A DNA stretch of 64,000 bases, taken from Rhabditoides inermis. Taxonomy: Eukaryota > Nematoda > Chromadorea > Rhabditida > Rhabditidae. Positions 35,222 to 48,874 of the stretch are shown here, in pieces; positions within the stretch are counted from its first letter, which is position 1, and each line of letters starts with the position of its first letter. The notes beneath the pieces were generated by a model. That model ran no database searches. It was not told the DNA's origin and saw only the letters and a program-made list of their open reading frames with translations. The DNA lies in contig CAWZYM010000161.1 of assembly GCA_963966185.1 (NCBI GenBank), forward strand, positions 55,001 through 119,000. The letters are read 5' to 3'. Both the position numbers and the translations under genes were made by a program.

Positions 35222-37279
35222 ATGCGGCATCTATTTTGTATAGCGGTCTTGCTGCCGCAAATTCTGGTAAGACTTCTTGATTCCTTTTCCTTTGCCACTA
35301 TGAATTCGTTCCTTTTTGGTTATACAACATCGAAAGTGTGTGAAGTGAAACGCGCATGAAAAAGTGGAAGGGGATAGCCATTACAACTGGATTCCGCTTT
35401 TTCGATCGCAGTTCTCCAGTATGGTTTGCCGAAATCCACACTTCTTTCGCCTTCTGGAAATCATTTGCGCACTCTTTTTCCACGCGATTCCATCAATCAT
35501 TTTGGATCGGGGTTCTCAAACCGTAGAAAACGAATCAAAAGGGATTTGTTGATTACACAATCACATGGATAGATATCAAGTACGCAGCAGCGGCTTTTTC
35601 GGATAACCTGGAGTGAGACGTGTCATCGGATCTGGAATGGATTTGGCATTGAACATCCAAGTTCCCGGAACACATCAACGCATTCAATGAAAGTGATAGC
35701 AGTTTTTCTCCCAAACTCGGCGGTTCCATCTAACATCGCGTCACATTCAAACGAAAACGAAATCCCATGATCAAGGTGCAGACGTGAGACAGCGTAGTTT
35801 GGAAGAAAAAAAACTATGAAAGTGTTTCATGAATGTATGATGATATATTTTTACATTTTAGTGTCTCCACAGACGTCTCTCAAAACGCGAGTTGCAAAGT
35901 GTGTTCGGAGTCGATGAGGTAATCGATAAATCAATAATCAATCAATATTCGATCGATACCAGGTGCACCATGTACCCGAATACACAGTCATCAAGACGGA
36001 GAGAATACGGGAGGACGGAGGGAAACTGCGGTTGAGATTCGAGTACGTTTCACTCCACTTGCATACTTATTCGTTGATACGTTTCACGACGTTTTCATGA
36101 GGGTTGATCATTTTCTGAATGTAATGGGATTGTGGAATGAATATTGAAACATTAAATGAAGTAATCAAACACGAATGATTAGTGATATGTGGAGAAATAC
36201 ATATGTACGATCACAACATACGAACATACAATACGAACTGTCATTTTTGTCCCATCAGTGCTTTGTCTCAGCTTGTCTCAATGGATTTTTCACGTGTACG
36301 TGTGGAGAAATACGATTACACAATATTTAATTTATGCATTTTCCAGTGCCTGGAACACGACGTACGACCTGGATCTGAAGCCGAATCGGAGGATCATCAG
36401 CCCCCACATCGTCACTGTGGTGAGCTGGGCTTATATGCTCCTCGATCCGTTGATTCTACTACTCTAGTAACCAAGTAACTTGTACTGTGAGATTGTAGAC
36501 AAGTACTGTTCCTTGTCGAGTTGTGATGGCACTACCTTGAAATTGCAGATTCGCGACGAGTACAATGAGACTCGGCATGAGGGAATTCCACTCGACACGA
36601 ACTGCCACTATCAGGTTGGATACAGTCGCACATTCATTTGTACGTGTGAATTAGTCACTTGCTTGTTTTGCTAATCGCATGAATCTGTGTGAGATGGATG
36701 AGTCACTCTGCCGACTTTCACTTTCTCGTCTTCTTCCCAATCTCCCGTCGAGCATCGCTTGCCACTGCAGAATAGCTTCTCGAAACAATGATTCACGCTT
36801 TGTGGGGATCTGTTCCTCTCGTATCGATTGGATAAGTATCGTACATAACAAATCCTACTACGTCTAGAAAATCCGAAGTCATGAATGTATCGTCATGTTC
36901 GCAGGGTCGTGTAATTAGCCACGCGGACGCGCCAGTCGCCATCTCGGACTGTCGACATCTGATGGGCACACTCGTACTAGACGAACACTTCCTCGTACTA
37001 CAGACAGTGCCCGACAGACACAGAAGGGATACGGTACGAACTATTCGAGTTATGATACGTTTCAGCGTTCTGTTCAAGTGATAATTGGTTTATGTGATGA
37101 TTATTGATTTGTAAACAGTTATAAACAATCAAATTTGTGTCGATTCAGGACGCGGAGCACTTAGTGTTCAAGCGAGCAGCTTCCCTGCTCACTCCATTCG
37201 AACAGTCATTCCACGATATAGCAGAGGAGATACGGGTCAACGAAATCGACGACGGATTCTGCGACCTCAGTGAGTGGGG

Positions 37280-37310
<31 letters not shown>

Positions 37311-37348
37311 AGGGAGGGAGGGAGGGAAGGAGAGAGGGAAGGAGGGAT

Positions 37349-37381
<33 letters not shown>

Positions 37382-38474
37382 GTGGAGAGAGAGAGCTCAG
37401 GTGCTTCGCACGACGGACCCGTAGTGGAATATGTGGACGGCCGACCGAGGGTCACCACAGGTGCTTTTGCTTTCCGCTTTCCGCTTGTGTGTTTTGTGTT
37501 TTGTGTTGTGTGTTTTGATGTCGTGTCGATAGTAGGAAGGAAGTGCACATGGTAGAAACATAAGCACCTTCATCTGAGTATCAGTTCCTATCACTTCCTT
37601 CCTACTATCTGTCGTGTGATGTGATGTTAGTGCTTGTTCATGCTTGTTTATGTTTACTAAACTGTAGAATATACACTGCATGAGTGAATGGCACATTGAC
37701 CGATTAGCACTGAGTGAGTGATTGCATCGAGTGAGCAGTGTGTGCAAGCTATTATCATGCTGCACCGCTAGAAAAAACCCATACAAACTAAAGCTTCGTA
37801 TGCAAGTGTGGCGAGTTGTGCAAAGCTACGCACGCTATGCAAGCGAGAGGTTTGATCTGTGGTCAGAAGACACGAGATGTTCCCACATTGCCTGCAACAA
37901 TCCAAGAACACAGCCCAGGCCTGATCCGGTTGTGTGTTATGTCACATCGAGAGAGAAAGAGAAGAAGGGAGGCTAAGAGACAGAGAGATGGGCTAATAGG
38001 AGATAGTCTCGAGATATATCCAGTCATCATCCGTCAAACCACACGTTGCAAGATAACTTGATTGATATCACACAATGCTGCTGAATTAAAGAAAAACATC
38101 AAGATTGTATAGAGTGTGATAAAAAGTGTATGTCTATTGGTTATCGGTGACAGTATGTATTTTTTTTGTACGTGAAAAGATAATAAACAAGGATCTTTCA
38201 GCCGACGACCTCCTTCAATTGAACTACACTGTACCATCGGAGGCTCAGTTGGGATCACCATTCATCTTCCCGCAACTCGATCCTATCACACTAGAAATTG
38301 GTACTTGTGGTTACTTGTAATTATTTTGTTATTGAATAAGAAAAGATCCAATTGTACAATTGTCACTGAAAATCGTGCAACTTATTTACAATTCACTTGA
38401 AACTTATCGTCTGTTTCAGGACTCTTCCTCGATTCCAAGCTCTACGAACACTTCCAAAGAGAGTTTACGAGGTG

Positions 38475-38530
<56 letters not shown>

Positions 38531-39118
38531 GAGAGAGAGAGATCTTCAGAGAAGCAGAGCAGCACCTTCTCGACTTCTCTCTCGCGTTGATCAACAACGT
38601 GCATGTCCTCTACCAACAGCCCACTCTCTCCCCCAACCTCGACATTGTCATTGTCAGGTGAGTATTCTTCTCATCTTCTCAACAGTAATAGACTTACTTT
38701 TGAACATATAATGGATTCGCATGTTTAAGATACGAGTTGTGGAAGACGCAGCCTCGCAATCTGGCGACTGCCCTTCACAAGAACGGACAGGCACAGAGTC
38801 TTCTGGACGGGTTCTGCCGACATCAGGTACCACCTCATTTTGTTGCTCCATCGAGTTTTATTGATGAATACCACAGTAGATGAATACCACAGTACGTTTC
38901 GATAGTTGTTCATAACAAACTGCTGCTTATCACCGACAATATCATTATGGACCCTGTTCTCACATCACATAATACATTTCAGTCGGCAATCAATCCCGGA
39001 AGCGATCTGACGGATACGGGACACTGGGACCATGGAGTGCTGCTCACTGGGTGGGGTAAACAACACAACCAACTACAGGAACAAACAAACAAACAAACAA
39101 ACAAACAAACAAACAAAC

Positions 39119-39165
<47 letters not shown>

Positions 39166-40407
39166 GGTACGACATCTACCACACGACGGCGTCGGTGGCT
39201 GGCGTGGCTCCGGTGGCGCGGATGTGCGACCCTCTGTTCGCGTGTTCACTCGTCGAGGGACTACATCTGGGAAGGTCGTTCGTACTCGCACACGAAATGG
39301 GACACAAGTGAGTGCGGCTATCACTGAAGAGAGTAAGAATATTCAAGATGTGTGTAGAAAGAGAGTGTAGAAAGCGTAAAGATCCTAACAAAGAATTGAT
39401 TCCCGTAACGTACTCGAGGTAGATTGAAGGTGCATGGTCGCCAGTGGTCCGATATTGTAGCTCTACTTAGTATCTTGAATAACTCGGTTCATGTTCACCA
39501 GTCGATTTCCTATTCCAGCATGGGCATGGTGCACGACGGAGTGCAGAACCAGTGCGGCCGCAGCTGCTGTCTCATGTCGGCTGTCAACGGCGCCGGCAAG
39601 ACCACGTGGAGCGAGTGCTCCGTCAGAGAGTTCAACGCCTTTCTCATGCAGCTAGAGTCAGTCTTGTTTGTGTGTTGTGTGTTTATTTGTTTGTTGACAT
39701 GTGTTTGCAGTGAGTCGGGGCGTGGCAACTGTCTCCGTGACCCGTCTCCCGGTCTCTCCACTGTAAACCATCTATCAGACGGCAGACTGCCGGGACAGAG
39801 GTTTGTTACTACATACAATGCAACAAAACGAAAACCGTTGTGTAATTGTTTCAATGTTTCGCATGTTTGTCTTGTTTGCTCATCCAAATAGTATCTTGTC
39901 CATTCTGAAAATTGCAATTGTGCACACCCGACACGGCTTGTGGGAATTCGGGAAACATCGCCCGTATAGCTCAGTGGCAGAGCGTCTGTCTTGTAAACAG
40001 AAGGTCGTAGGATCGATCCCTGCTGTGGGCATTTCTTTTAAGTGCATAGTTTCGCGAAAATGTTATTGCGAGACACCTTCACGTTACAATAAAATCGGCG
40101 GCCGAATGGTCTAGTGGTATGATTCTCGCTTTGGGTGCGAGAGGTCCCGGTTTCGATCACCGGTTCGGCCCATATTTTTGCTGCATAGAGTAAAGTTCAA
40201 GCTACTTCTGTGTTGTTGTGCAAATTGGAATATCATACTTTGTGGTGGTTTTTGAGAATTTTGAAAATTATCATTTTCGGATGGAATAAATTAGAATTAG
40301 AGTTTACTTTCTTTTCAGATTCACAGCCGATCAGCAATGCAGTTATTTCTGGGGACGAGACTATCAAGTGGAGATACCTGCAGGAAGGAATATGGATGTG
40401 AGAGAGA

Positions 40408-40453
<46 letters not shown>

Positions 40454-43400
40454 GATCGAGAGAGAAAGAGAGTCTTTGCAGGACATCTGTCGCATTCTTT
40501 GGTGTGGCAACAGTGGATCTACCATCTCCACTGCCCATCCAGCACTAGAAGGCAGTTGGTGCGGAGGACAACGGTATGCACTATAATAGTCCATCTATTA
40601 TAATAATAATAATAATGGTTTATCCATAGGCGCAGACAAAACACAAAACACGAAATACAAACTGGTGCGGAATGTACAAAGGTTTAGTGTTTAGTCCCCG
40701 GATGGGTCCTTGGAGGGTATTGCTCCCTATAGCAAAGCCTCATCCGGTGGGTAGCATCTTTCGAGAATCTTCTTCCTTCTTCCATACAGAGTATGCGGCC
40801 TTGATTCGTCTTCGAACGCGTGAGCCATATGGACCACGTTGCCTCTAACGTCGAACGTTCTCGAACTTCTCTCGACCATTTGCATACTTGCTCACGGTTG
40901 ATCCATTCGTCATCATCACGTTGCGAAATCCAAGAAATCCGTGAGTTACCCACTAGTGCACTCCCAACAGGCTTATTCGGCTCCTCCTTATCGTCTCACA
41001 GTGAACGGCTCCGGACATCGATCGATAACAGTGACGTACTTCTCTTCCGGTCGCGGGTGCCGCCGTCGCCCTTCAGTTCGATTTCGCTTTGTACCTTCTT
41101 TTCCTCCAATCGAGAATCCGCGCTTTGCCCTACTAGTGCACTCCCAACAGGCCTAATCGGCGTCGCCTTATCGTCTCACAGTGAACGGCCTCAAATCGAG
41201 AATCAGTTGATACTCCACAGAAACTCATCTCCGAGCGGCGGCGGCGGTGACTTTCATTGTCGTCGGGTGGTCATTCGAGGGAGCGCGGGAAGGGGCAACC
41301 GCTCGCGGGGACGGGAAAATGAGAAGTGACCTCTATATTGTTATCTTGTTGCAGCTGGTGCATCGAGGGTCGTTGCCGCTCGTGGCCGCACGGCACGCCG
41401 CCGCAGGTACGCGGCGCGGCGCCACTTGCCGCCACTCACTTGCCTGTTCAGGTGATCGACGGTGGCTGGTCTCAGTGGTCTTCCGGGGAGAAGCTGTGTC
41501 CAGTGGCACAGTGTCAGATCACTGGATCCATCCAACTCAAGAGCCAGCACAGAGCATGCATTCAACCCGCGTGAGTCACGTTTCAGAAAGATCGTATATT
41601 GAGGGAGTTGTGGTAAAAATAATGAACCCCACTGTCTGATAGCACATTCAAAAACTATTCAGTCCGAACAACGGTGGTCTTCCGTGCACGGGCTCTTCGA
41701 TTCGTGGTCTGGTCTGTGGAAATCCCAAGTCGAACTGCAAAGGACTGTCAAGGCACGTTCCATTCGCTACTGATTATTATACGTGGGGCATACTAATGTG
41801 TGCAGAACTGTTGTACAAACGGACCTTCTTTTCAGGGATGATTTCGCGAACCGCGTGTGTCGAAACATCAAACATGATACTATCAAGCCCGACACTCAAC
41901 TCACTGGAGAGAGCTTCGATCGTGAGTGTATTTCATTTCGCGTAAATGACATTGATTCGATGCATACATACGTTTCTCCAGAACCGTATATTGGGAACAA
42001 ACATATTATACAGCAATGCGTTCTCTTTTCTCATTTTCATTCATAAACTCCTTGGCAGACTCGACTCAGCCGTGCAAGGTGTGGTGCCATCTGGTCGATT
42101 CGGAGCTCATCCGCAACAAGGGACAGTACCCCGACGGATCGCCCTGCGGCAGGGGAAAATACTGCATCGGCGGCAGCTGTCTGGTGCGTCACACGCTGCG
42201 TCAGCCTTGCGTCATCCTTGCGTCGTTCAGGCGATGTCGTGTGCTGGAAAGGCAGTTGTGGAGACAGCGTCCGACTGTCCAGCTAGAGATCACTTGTTGG
42301 GTGATCCGCATGGGGAGTGGTCCCCTTGGAGTGAGTGCAGTGCGAGTTGTGGACCCAATGGCAGACAAATCAGGAGAAGGGAGTGCAAGGTATGGACAAT
42401 AACAAACACTTATTCAACATATATATTTTGTTCGTGAATTCAATGATACCTGTTCAGCCCGGCCACCAGTGTACTGTATTGGCGGAGGAGCGCGCTTGCG
42501 ATTCGGCGCCCGCGTGCCCCGCTGTGAGTGAGTGGACAGACTGGACGGAGTGCGACCGAGAGTGCGGGGGCGGGAGGAGGAGGAGGGAGAGGACGTGCCT
42601 CCAACCGGCATGCAACCACGTACTGCAACAGGCACAGCCGTGCAATGAGGTACGACAACTTACATAGTCCAGCCTCGATCTTATTATCCAACGACAGTAG
42701 TAGTATTCTACAGTAACCCGTTAACTATCCTGATCTATGTGGTAGACTCTTTACACTCTCTCTCTCAGGGTCCGTGCTGGCGGGAGTGGTCCCCTTGGTC
42801 TGTCTGCTCTGCCACTTGTGGAGGAGGGAGCAGGAGCAGGAGCAGGGAGTGCGTGGCTGCTCATTGCGACGGCGATGTGACAGAGACAGAGGAGTGCAAT
42901 GCTGAGGTATGCAAGGGGAAGATACGTTTCAGCCATCCCATATCTTGAATGGCATAAACACGCACCAATCGCGTGTAGCAAATTGGACAACTTATAAAAG
43001 TGTAAATTGCAGAAATGCGTTGTGGAGGCTTGGGGTGACTGGCTTCCGTGTTCCGTCAGCTGCGGAGTTGGATTCCAGATAAGGTATCAGACAGTATCGA
43101 TTTATTGATTGATAATCAATAAACTTGATTTATTGATTGATAATCAATGTCAGGGAGCGTCTGTGTGACGGTATCCTCTGCGCCACTGCGAATCGACAGG
43201 CGAGAACGTGTAATGAACATGTGAGTCATCTAATTTAACACTTTAAAAGCTTATGTACTATTCTATGTGATTTCAGCCGTGCTCGTCCACCCCCGCGTAC
43301 TCGTGGTCCTCTTGGACTGCGTGGTCCCCTTGTTCTTCCACCTGCGGACAGGGACAGCAGACGAGAACCAGAGAGTGCGAGACCGGAGAGTGCCCCAGCA

Positions 43401-46400
43401 AGCAACTGTCGGAGGAGAGGTACGCTTCTCACTTTCATGTTCACCACAGGGACACTCTGTCAGAATGTCAGAAACCCACTACGGCCACTACGTTCCAACA
43501 ACAACATGCACCGAATTAATTTCATGTGGTGGCAATTATCTCAACGCAGTTATCTCAATGATGATAGTTATCATGTTATCAAAAATTAGCCTGCAGTGCA
43601 ATATGTTGCTTCTCCAGACGCTGTGTGCTTCGTCCGTGTCCCTCCTGGACCGACTGGCAGGCGTGGAGCGAGTGCCTCACGTGCGACAGGTCAGAAGAGT
43701 TTCTTTCCGAGTTTTCATTGGTTCTGAAGCTGTGTTCGCGTATGTAAAACTAAAAGGACTTGTGTGATGATTTATGAGTACGTTTCATCCGACCATTAAG
43801 ATTAATAGCTAAAAGCCCTGCATAATGAGCCGCTAGGACGAATCACCATTTACTTTGAGCTCGGAGACGTCAACGCGTCGTCGCTTCTGCACGGCGTCTC
43901 AGATGGACGACAGTCAGCCGATCGAGTGTGAAGGGACGGGAGAGGAGAGGCGGGGGTGCGACGAGACATGCAGACTGGACGGAGGAGGCAAGAGGAAGAA
44001 GTGGGTGGGGGGGGGGGAGAATCAGAATACGGCGAAGAAAGCGGCCAACTGTGTGTGTCACGGAACTATTAAATATAATGACGTCTGACCGCTACTGAAG
44101 CGTTGCATTGCACTGTTTATCTGAATACGTAAATACGTTTCACCCATAAATTATAGTGAAAATTGTACTTTAACTGCAATACGTAGTTTAGAATCGAGTT
44201 TCAAACCACACCGATCAATAATCGATTACAGAGCGCACGGCAACCGTGTTCGACCGGCGACAGAGGGAGGAGCGGAGTGGGCAGAGTGGAACGAGTGGAC
44301 ACAGTGCTCCGCCACCTGCGACGGAGGTGCGAATGCTCTCTCTCTCTCCCCTCTCTCTCTCTCTCTCTTCCTTCCCTCTCTCTCTCTCTTCCCCCCCTTT
44401 CTCCCTCCCCCTCTCTCTCTCTCTCTCTCTCTCTTCCCTCTCTCTCTCTTTCTCTCCCTCCCTCCCAATCTCTCTACTCTCTCTCTGTTCAGGTGAGCGC
44501 AAGCGTTCGCGCATTTGTCTCTCCGGCCGCTGTCCGCCCACGCAGTTCGAATCGCAGAGGGAGGAATGCGGAACGGACGCCTGCGAGAAAGGTTCATATG
44601 TAGAAATGTACATATGTACATAAGCCACTCGTTCATATGTAGAAACACATGAAACATGAAATATCTTATTTGTGTGTGCAAACAATGAATGGAACGGATG
44701 GATACAGAAATACAGTACCATACGTTTCACAAACATACTTTATCGATAGTCAATCTTGTCAGTAATCAATCTGTCAGTAATCAATTGAAAGATTATGAAT
44801 AATATAATTTCCTCCATTCAGACCCTAACTTCTCTGCGTGGTCGGCGTGGACCCCGTGTCCTTCGGGGTGCGGGGAGGGAGGAAGCCAGACAAGGACACG
44901 CAGGTGCACCGCGTTCTTCTTCTTCCAGTGCCTCGCCCCCACCAGACAGGTACGAGAGCATAGGGCCACTCCCTCCCCCTCTCTCTCTTCTAATACCCGG
45001 AGGATTCACCCCCCGAATCACTTGAGAAGCCTTTCCGCAGAGTGTGATCTTCCTTTGCAGGAGAGGCGCTGCGAGCGTCCGGAGCACTGTCGAGTGCGCG
45101 AGAGAGACGCCGCGAACCAGGTGGGGTTACTCTTCAGTCTAGTATATATTTCTATCTTAAAAGTTTTCATATTGAATATGTGTGTTTACCACGAATTGTA
45201 TATTGTGTGTGTGTTTACCACGAATTGTATATTGTTCGTCATATATGTGTATATGTCTACCATGAAACGTATGCCCATATATGCCAGGCGTCGGAGAAGC
45301 TGGTGCCTGTATGGTCATCATGGTCTGACTGGAGTGCCTGCAGCTGCTACACACTCACCGCCAGTCGACGACGATTCTGCACCATCCGAGACCCCGCCCT
45401 TCAGGTACCGCCCCCTTACCCTACTCTCCCTACGTCTACGTATCTTAACAAAAATATTATGTGAAAGACATTGAAACCGAAAATTTAAATATACGTAGCT
45501 TTTTATGAACTATGAATCAACGCCTTCATCGTAGATGTGGCTACGAGTAATGTCTATAGTGGGGCCGCACACGAGTTTGTCTCTTTCTTCGAAGAGAATT
45601 TGGGTGGTTAGAGAAAGATCAGCGCTTGTTGAATAATAGTTTCTTTTCGGCAAAACTTTCTGTGAGTGGAGAGTATCGAACCACGGTTCAACCTACTTCA
45701 AAACGTGAGTGTTACCAATACGCCACGAGGTCATGTGTGAGGGAAAATATGTGTGCCATGCAAACACCATGATTGCTGCAAATAAGCAACAAAAAATTAT
45801 TGTGCTCTAACTGGCAACGCGTTGCCAGATAGAGCGCGATAATTTTTCGCTCGAAAATGCGGAGCTTCGAAGGGAGTATGCCTTTCAGGGCTTCTGTTCG
45901 GGTTCGATCATCGAGACGCGTGGCTGTCAGCCGTCGCAGTGCGCACCACAGCCGGGGGCGTGGAGCGAGTGGGCTGAGTGGAGCAGGTGCAGCAAGGACT
46001 GCCAGGTGAGGGGGGGAGAGAGCGGGAGAGAGAGGGAGGGAGGGAGAGAGAGAGGGAGAGGGAGAGAGAGGGAGAGAGAGGGAGGGAGGGAGAGGGAGAG
46101 AGAGAGGGGGGAGGGAGGGAGGGAGGGAGAGAGAGGGGGGAAGGAGAGAGGGAGAGAGAGGGGGGAGGGAGGGAGGGAGAGAGAGGGAGGGGAGGGAAGG
46201 GAGAGGGAGAGGGAGAGGGAGAGGGAGAGGGAGAGGGAGGGAGGGATATAGATGGAACAAACAGAATAACGAGGTGGTAAGTAGGCAAATTTTGAATGTT
46301 TTTTACAAACTGAAGTTAAAGGAAGATCTTTCAGGGCACTGGCCACCAGATCAGGAATCGAATGTGCGCCGATCCACTTCCGGAGAACAGGTGATCTCTC

Positions 46401-47601
46401 TCTCTCTCTTCTCTCTCACTCTCTCTCTCTCACTCTCTCTCTCTCTTTCTCTCTCTCTCAAAAGTCATAAGCTCACCAATGTGATTCTTCTCCATGCAAC
46501 CACCTCTCGTTGTCTTTCAGGGGCTCCTACTGTGCTGGTTACTCCTTCGAACAGCGCGCGTGCGTCAGTCGAGAGGTACGTTCAAAGATACGTTTCGCGC
46601 AAGTGATATAGTGACTGATATATTGTCAACTGTAACAAGCAGTGCAAAACGGTTCTCGCAGCGTATTAGTATAATTCATAATTACTTCTATTTTCGAGAG
46701 AAACTAATTAAAAATACATACCACTGATTATGATGACATGAATATCCAGTGAAAGCTGACCCTAACAAAGCTTTTTGTGAGTTTTCTGCAACTTGTCATC
46801 TCTCATTTGCAGCAATCGAAGCATACCACTATATCACTTGTGTGAAACGTATCAACCTCTCGTTCGCGATTCCAGCCGTAACGTATCGAATTGCGTATCA
46901 AATGTGAAACGTATCAATTGTCCCCGTTCATTCCAGCCGTGTGGTGTGCGTCGGGACGGTGGCTGGGGAGTGTGGAGTGAGTGGGGACAGTGCAGCCATC
47001 CATGCAAGAACGGACAGAGGAGCCGCACCCGATACTGCGACAGCCCCGACCGCAAGCTGGTCCGTGCACCATACGTTTCATTGTTTGCCTAAAAACAAGT
47101 ATATGTGAAATGTGTTTAACTAATAAGCAGTCTGATTCCAGGCGGCACGCCTTGTTTCGGGGCGGACTTCGAGCTGCAGCCTTGTCGAGACGAGGCCAAG
47201 TGTCGGGCGATCTGTGAGTATCGATCGACTATTGATTGATTGCACTCTGCATGTGCATGGTTCTGTTCCTCCACCCACATGCACCCTCCACACCCTTTCA
47301 GCCACTGCCCTCTCCACCGACCCAGAATGGACCTCGTGGTCCTCTTGGAGTGAGTGTCCCGATCAGTGCGGATTCGCACTGCAGTCGCGTCAGCGCACTT
47401 GTTCCGCGCCAGTCGGCCAGCAATGCACCGGATCCGCGCACGAGACCACGATGTGCTACGCCGACGAATGCGAACGTACAGTCATTTCACACTTTTCACG
47501 ACAGAAAGAGAGGTTCACTAGCAGAACTCTGTCACGCTTCTACTGTTTCACGCTGTCACGGGTTTCAGTGGAGAGAGAGAGAGGGGGGGGGGGGAGGGAG
47601 G

Positions 47602-47659
<58 letters not shown>

Positions 47660-48074
47660 CTTGCAGAGAGTGAGGACGGTGAGTGGGCAGAGTGGGCGGA
47701 GTGGTCTTCTTGTGTCGACAACTGCGGCACTGGACTGCGCACCAGGTACAGGCTACAGTAACTCTGCTACAGTACACCCTCATCACAACTTCCCCATTTA
47801 GAATCCGTTCGTGCATCGGCCCAGTTGACGGAGGGTCGCCGTGTCTCGGTCGAGCATCCGAGGCCGAGGTATGTTTCGTACTCCTTATTTATGTCATGTG
47901 AGAGTACATACCATAGATGGTCGATGATACAACATGTTTACCACTTTCTCTTATTGTTTTCTGTTTCCATCAAAATGTGTCATTTTTTTTTCTTTTCAGG
48001 CATGTGACAGTGACCTTCCGGTTTGTTCGAAATTCCAACTGAACACTGTTCGCGTGGACGAATTGCTGCAATGA
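35222..48074 (+). CDS. adt-1: ADAMTS metalloprotease with long TSP1 array (ADT-1 type), complete, 45 exons
   Basis: Exons run from 35222-35266 to 48000-48074. Key ones are exon 14 (39167-39307), exon 15 (39519-39656), exon 21 (41663-41752), exon 25 (42458-42649) and exon 42 (47302-47475). All phases match for 1456 residues, close to the ~1.46 kb-residue C. elegans ADT-1. Order: signal peptide [15 protein letters not shown], prodomain with a dibasic RHRRD site near residue 148, and the reprolysin catalytic domain with zinc motif HEMGHNMGMVHD formed across the exon 14/15 join. Then come the ADAMTS cysteine-rich region (CSYFWG, WCGGQRWC) and about 13 thrombospondin type 1 repeats (e.g. [43 protein letters not shown]). 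No GON domain is present, which argues against GON-1. Such enzymes cut extracellular matrix. In C. elegans ADT-1 shapes male tail rays. Intron 16 contains two tRNA genes; intron 21 has a GC donor. Confidence 0.95.
39960..40030 (+). tRNA. tRNA-Thr (anticodon TGT), inside adt-1 intron 16
   Basis: The 71-nt cloverleaf is almost identical to those at 3097-3167 (-) and 48493-48563 (+), with anticodon loop CTTGTAA. One T-stem C is replaced by T (GTAGG/CCTGC), leaving a G-T wobble. It lies in the sense orientation of the host gene. Confidence 0.9.
40100..40170 (+). tRNA. tRNA-Pro (anticodon TGG), inside adt-1 intron 16
   Basis: The 71-nt cloverleaf has a perfect GGCCGAA/TTCGGCC acceptor stem, anticodon loop CTTTGGG and a B box around GGTTTCGATCACC. 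It lies 69 bp after the tRNA-Thr gene. The pair is duplicated in inverse orientation at 2957-3167. Confidence 0.92.
40690..40930. repeat. Dispersed repeat in adt-1 intron 18 (partner at 51350-51545)
   Basis: It shares tccggtgggtagcatctttcg, gagtatgcggcct, cttcgaacgcgtgagcc and accacgttgcctcta with 51350-51545 in the same orientation. On the minus strand both copies keep a similar reading frame ([21 protein letters not shown]), so this may be a fragment of a mobile-element protein. Family unknown. Confidence 0.55.
40950..41200. repeat. Two direct ~65-bp repeats in adt-1 intron 18
   Basis: The block from actagtgcactcccaacagg to cttatcgtctcacagtgaac occurs at about 40952 and again at about 41131 with a few changes, 180 bp apart. 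It is non-coding. Confidence 0.6.
45668..45738 (-). other. tRNA-like sequence in adt-1 intron 36
   Basis: The minus strand shows ACCTCGTGGCGTATTGGTAA (A-box-like), an anticodon-loop-like TTTTGAAG, and a B-box-like GGTTCGATAC. The acceptor ends do not pair well. It is probably a relic, like the other tRNA-like modules in the window. Confidence 0.4.
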
Positions 48075-48492
48075 TCTCAACCCACGCCCCGCCCACTTAG
48101 ACTCCGCCCCTCGCTAGCTTCGCCCCCTATGGTACTTGCATTACGGTATATGATAATTGTTTTGATTGACGGATAGTCAGGATGTCTTTCGTATGCAGTT
48201 GAACGCCGGTGATTTAAAAAGTATTTATGGATAAGTATTGTCACTGCCGCTTTACTATCGAAATGTTGCTATGACATTCACTTGCCTTTTCTCCCATTGT
48301 TGTTGTCTATTTCACATTGTTTGTACATAATATTGTGTGCTCATGTATTCGTGCATTATAAAATTATGATTTGTAGTGTTCAATAATACCATGAATCATC
48401 GCTTTTGAATTTTCGAAAAAAAAAGTATGTTCGTTTCAGATTGTGTTGGCAAACGGAGCCTTCTCCCCGCGTATTGCATCTAATGAAACAAC

Positions 48493-48563
48493 GCCCGTAT
48501 AGCTCAGTGGCAGAGCGTCTGTCTTGTAAACAGAAGGTCGCAGGATCGATCCCTGCTGTGGGC
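48493..48563 (+). tRNA. tRNA-Thr (anticodon TGT)
   Basis: Third copy in the window, with a perfect T stem (GCAGG/CCTGC) and anticodon TGT. It lies in the intergenic space 419 bp after the adt-1 stop. A TTTCTTTT tract follows, which can serve as a Pol III terminator. Confidence 0.92.
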
Positions 48564-48874
48564 ATTTCTTTTATGGAACCTCCTATATTATACGCCGCTG
48601 TTCCCGTTCTATTGCTTATGATTTATCATTCATCAACCCGATATCCAGTCCTATCAGTTCGTATGCCTTTGGTATTGTATTTGTCTATGCTGACTCTGAC
48701 AGTCAAAAAGGTACATATGTAGTAGATCGATCATCAGTCGATAATCATTTGATTTCATTTCCATAATATGTTAGATTTAGGGACGAATGTAGACGACAGT
48801 GAATCATTGACACGTCATCAGATGGAGTTCATGACGCGAAACCACAAAGACTCCATGTGACCTGAAAATCCGAA

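Larger units (their letters stand above)
37277..47655. repeat. GA, CT and CAAA/CAA microsatellites filling adt-1 introns
   Basis: GA at 37277-37395, 38476-38542, 40405-40470, 46010-46245 and 47570-47655; CT at 44337-44490 and 46393-46458; (CAAA)n followed by (CAA)n at 39082-39164. In most cases the repeat begins within ten bases of the donor and ends within ten bases of the acceptor. Confidence 0.85.

Noticed and set aside
38550..38657. Frame break in adt-1 exon 11 when read from the end of the GA tract
   Set aside because: Using the acceptor gatcttcag just downstream gives [14 protein letters not shown] in the right phase with no stop.
41949..42055. Extra adt-1 exon between 41921 and 42059
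   Set aside because: Exon 22 ends in phase 1 and exon 23 starts at 42059 in matching phase; the sequence between has normal donor and acceptor and no TSP-like coding.
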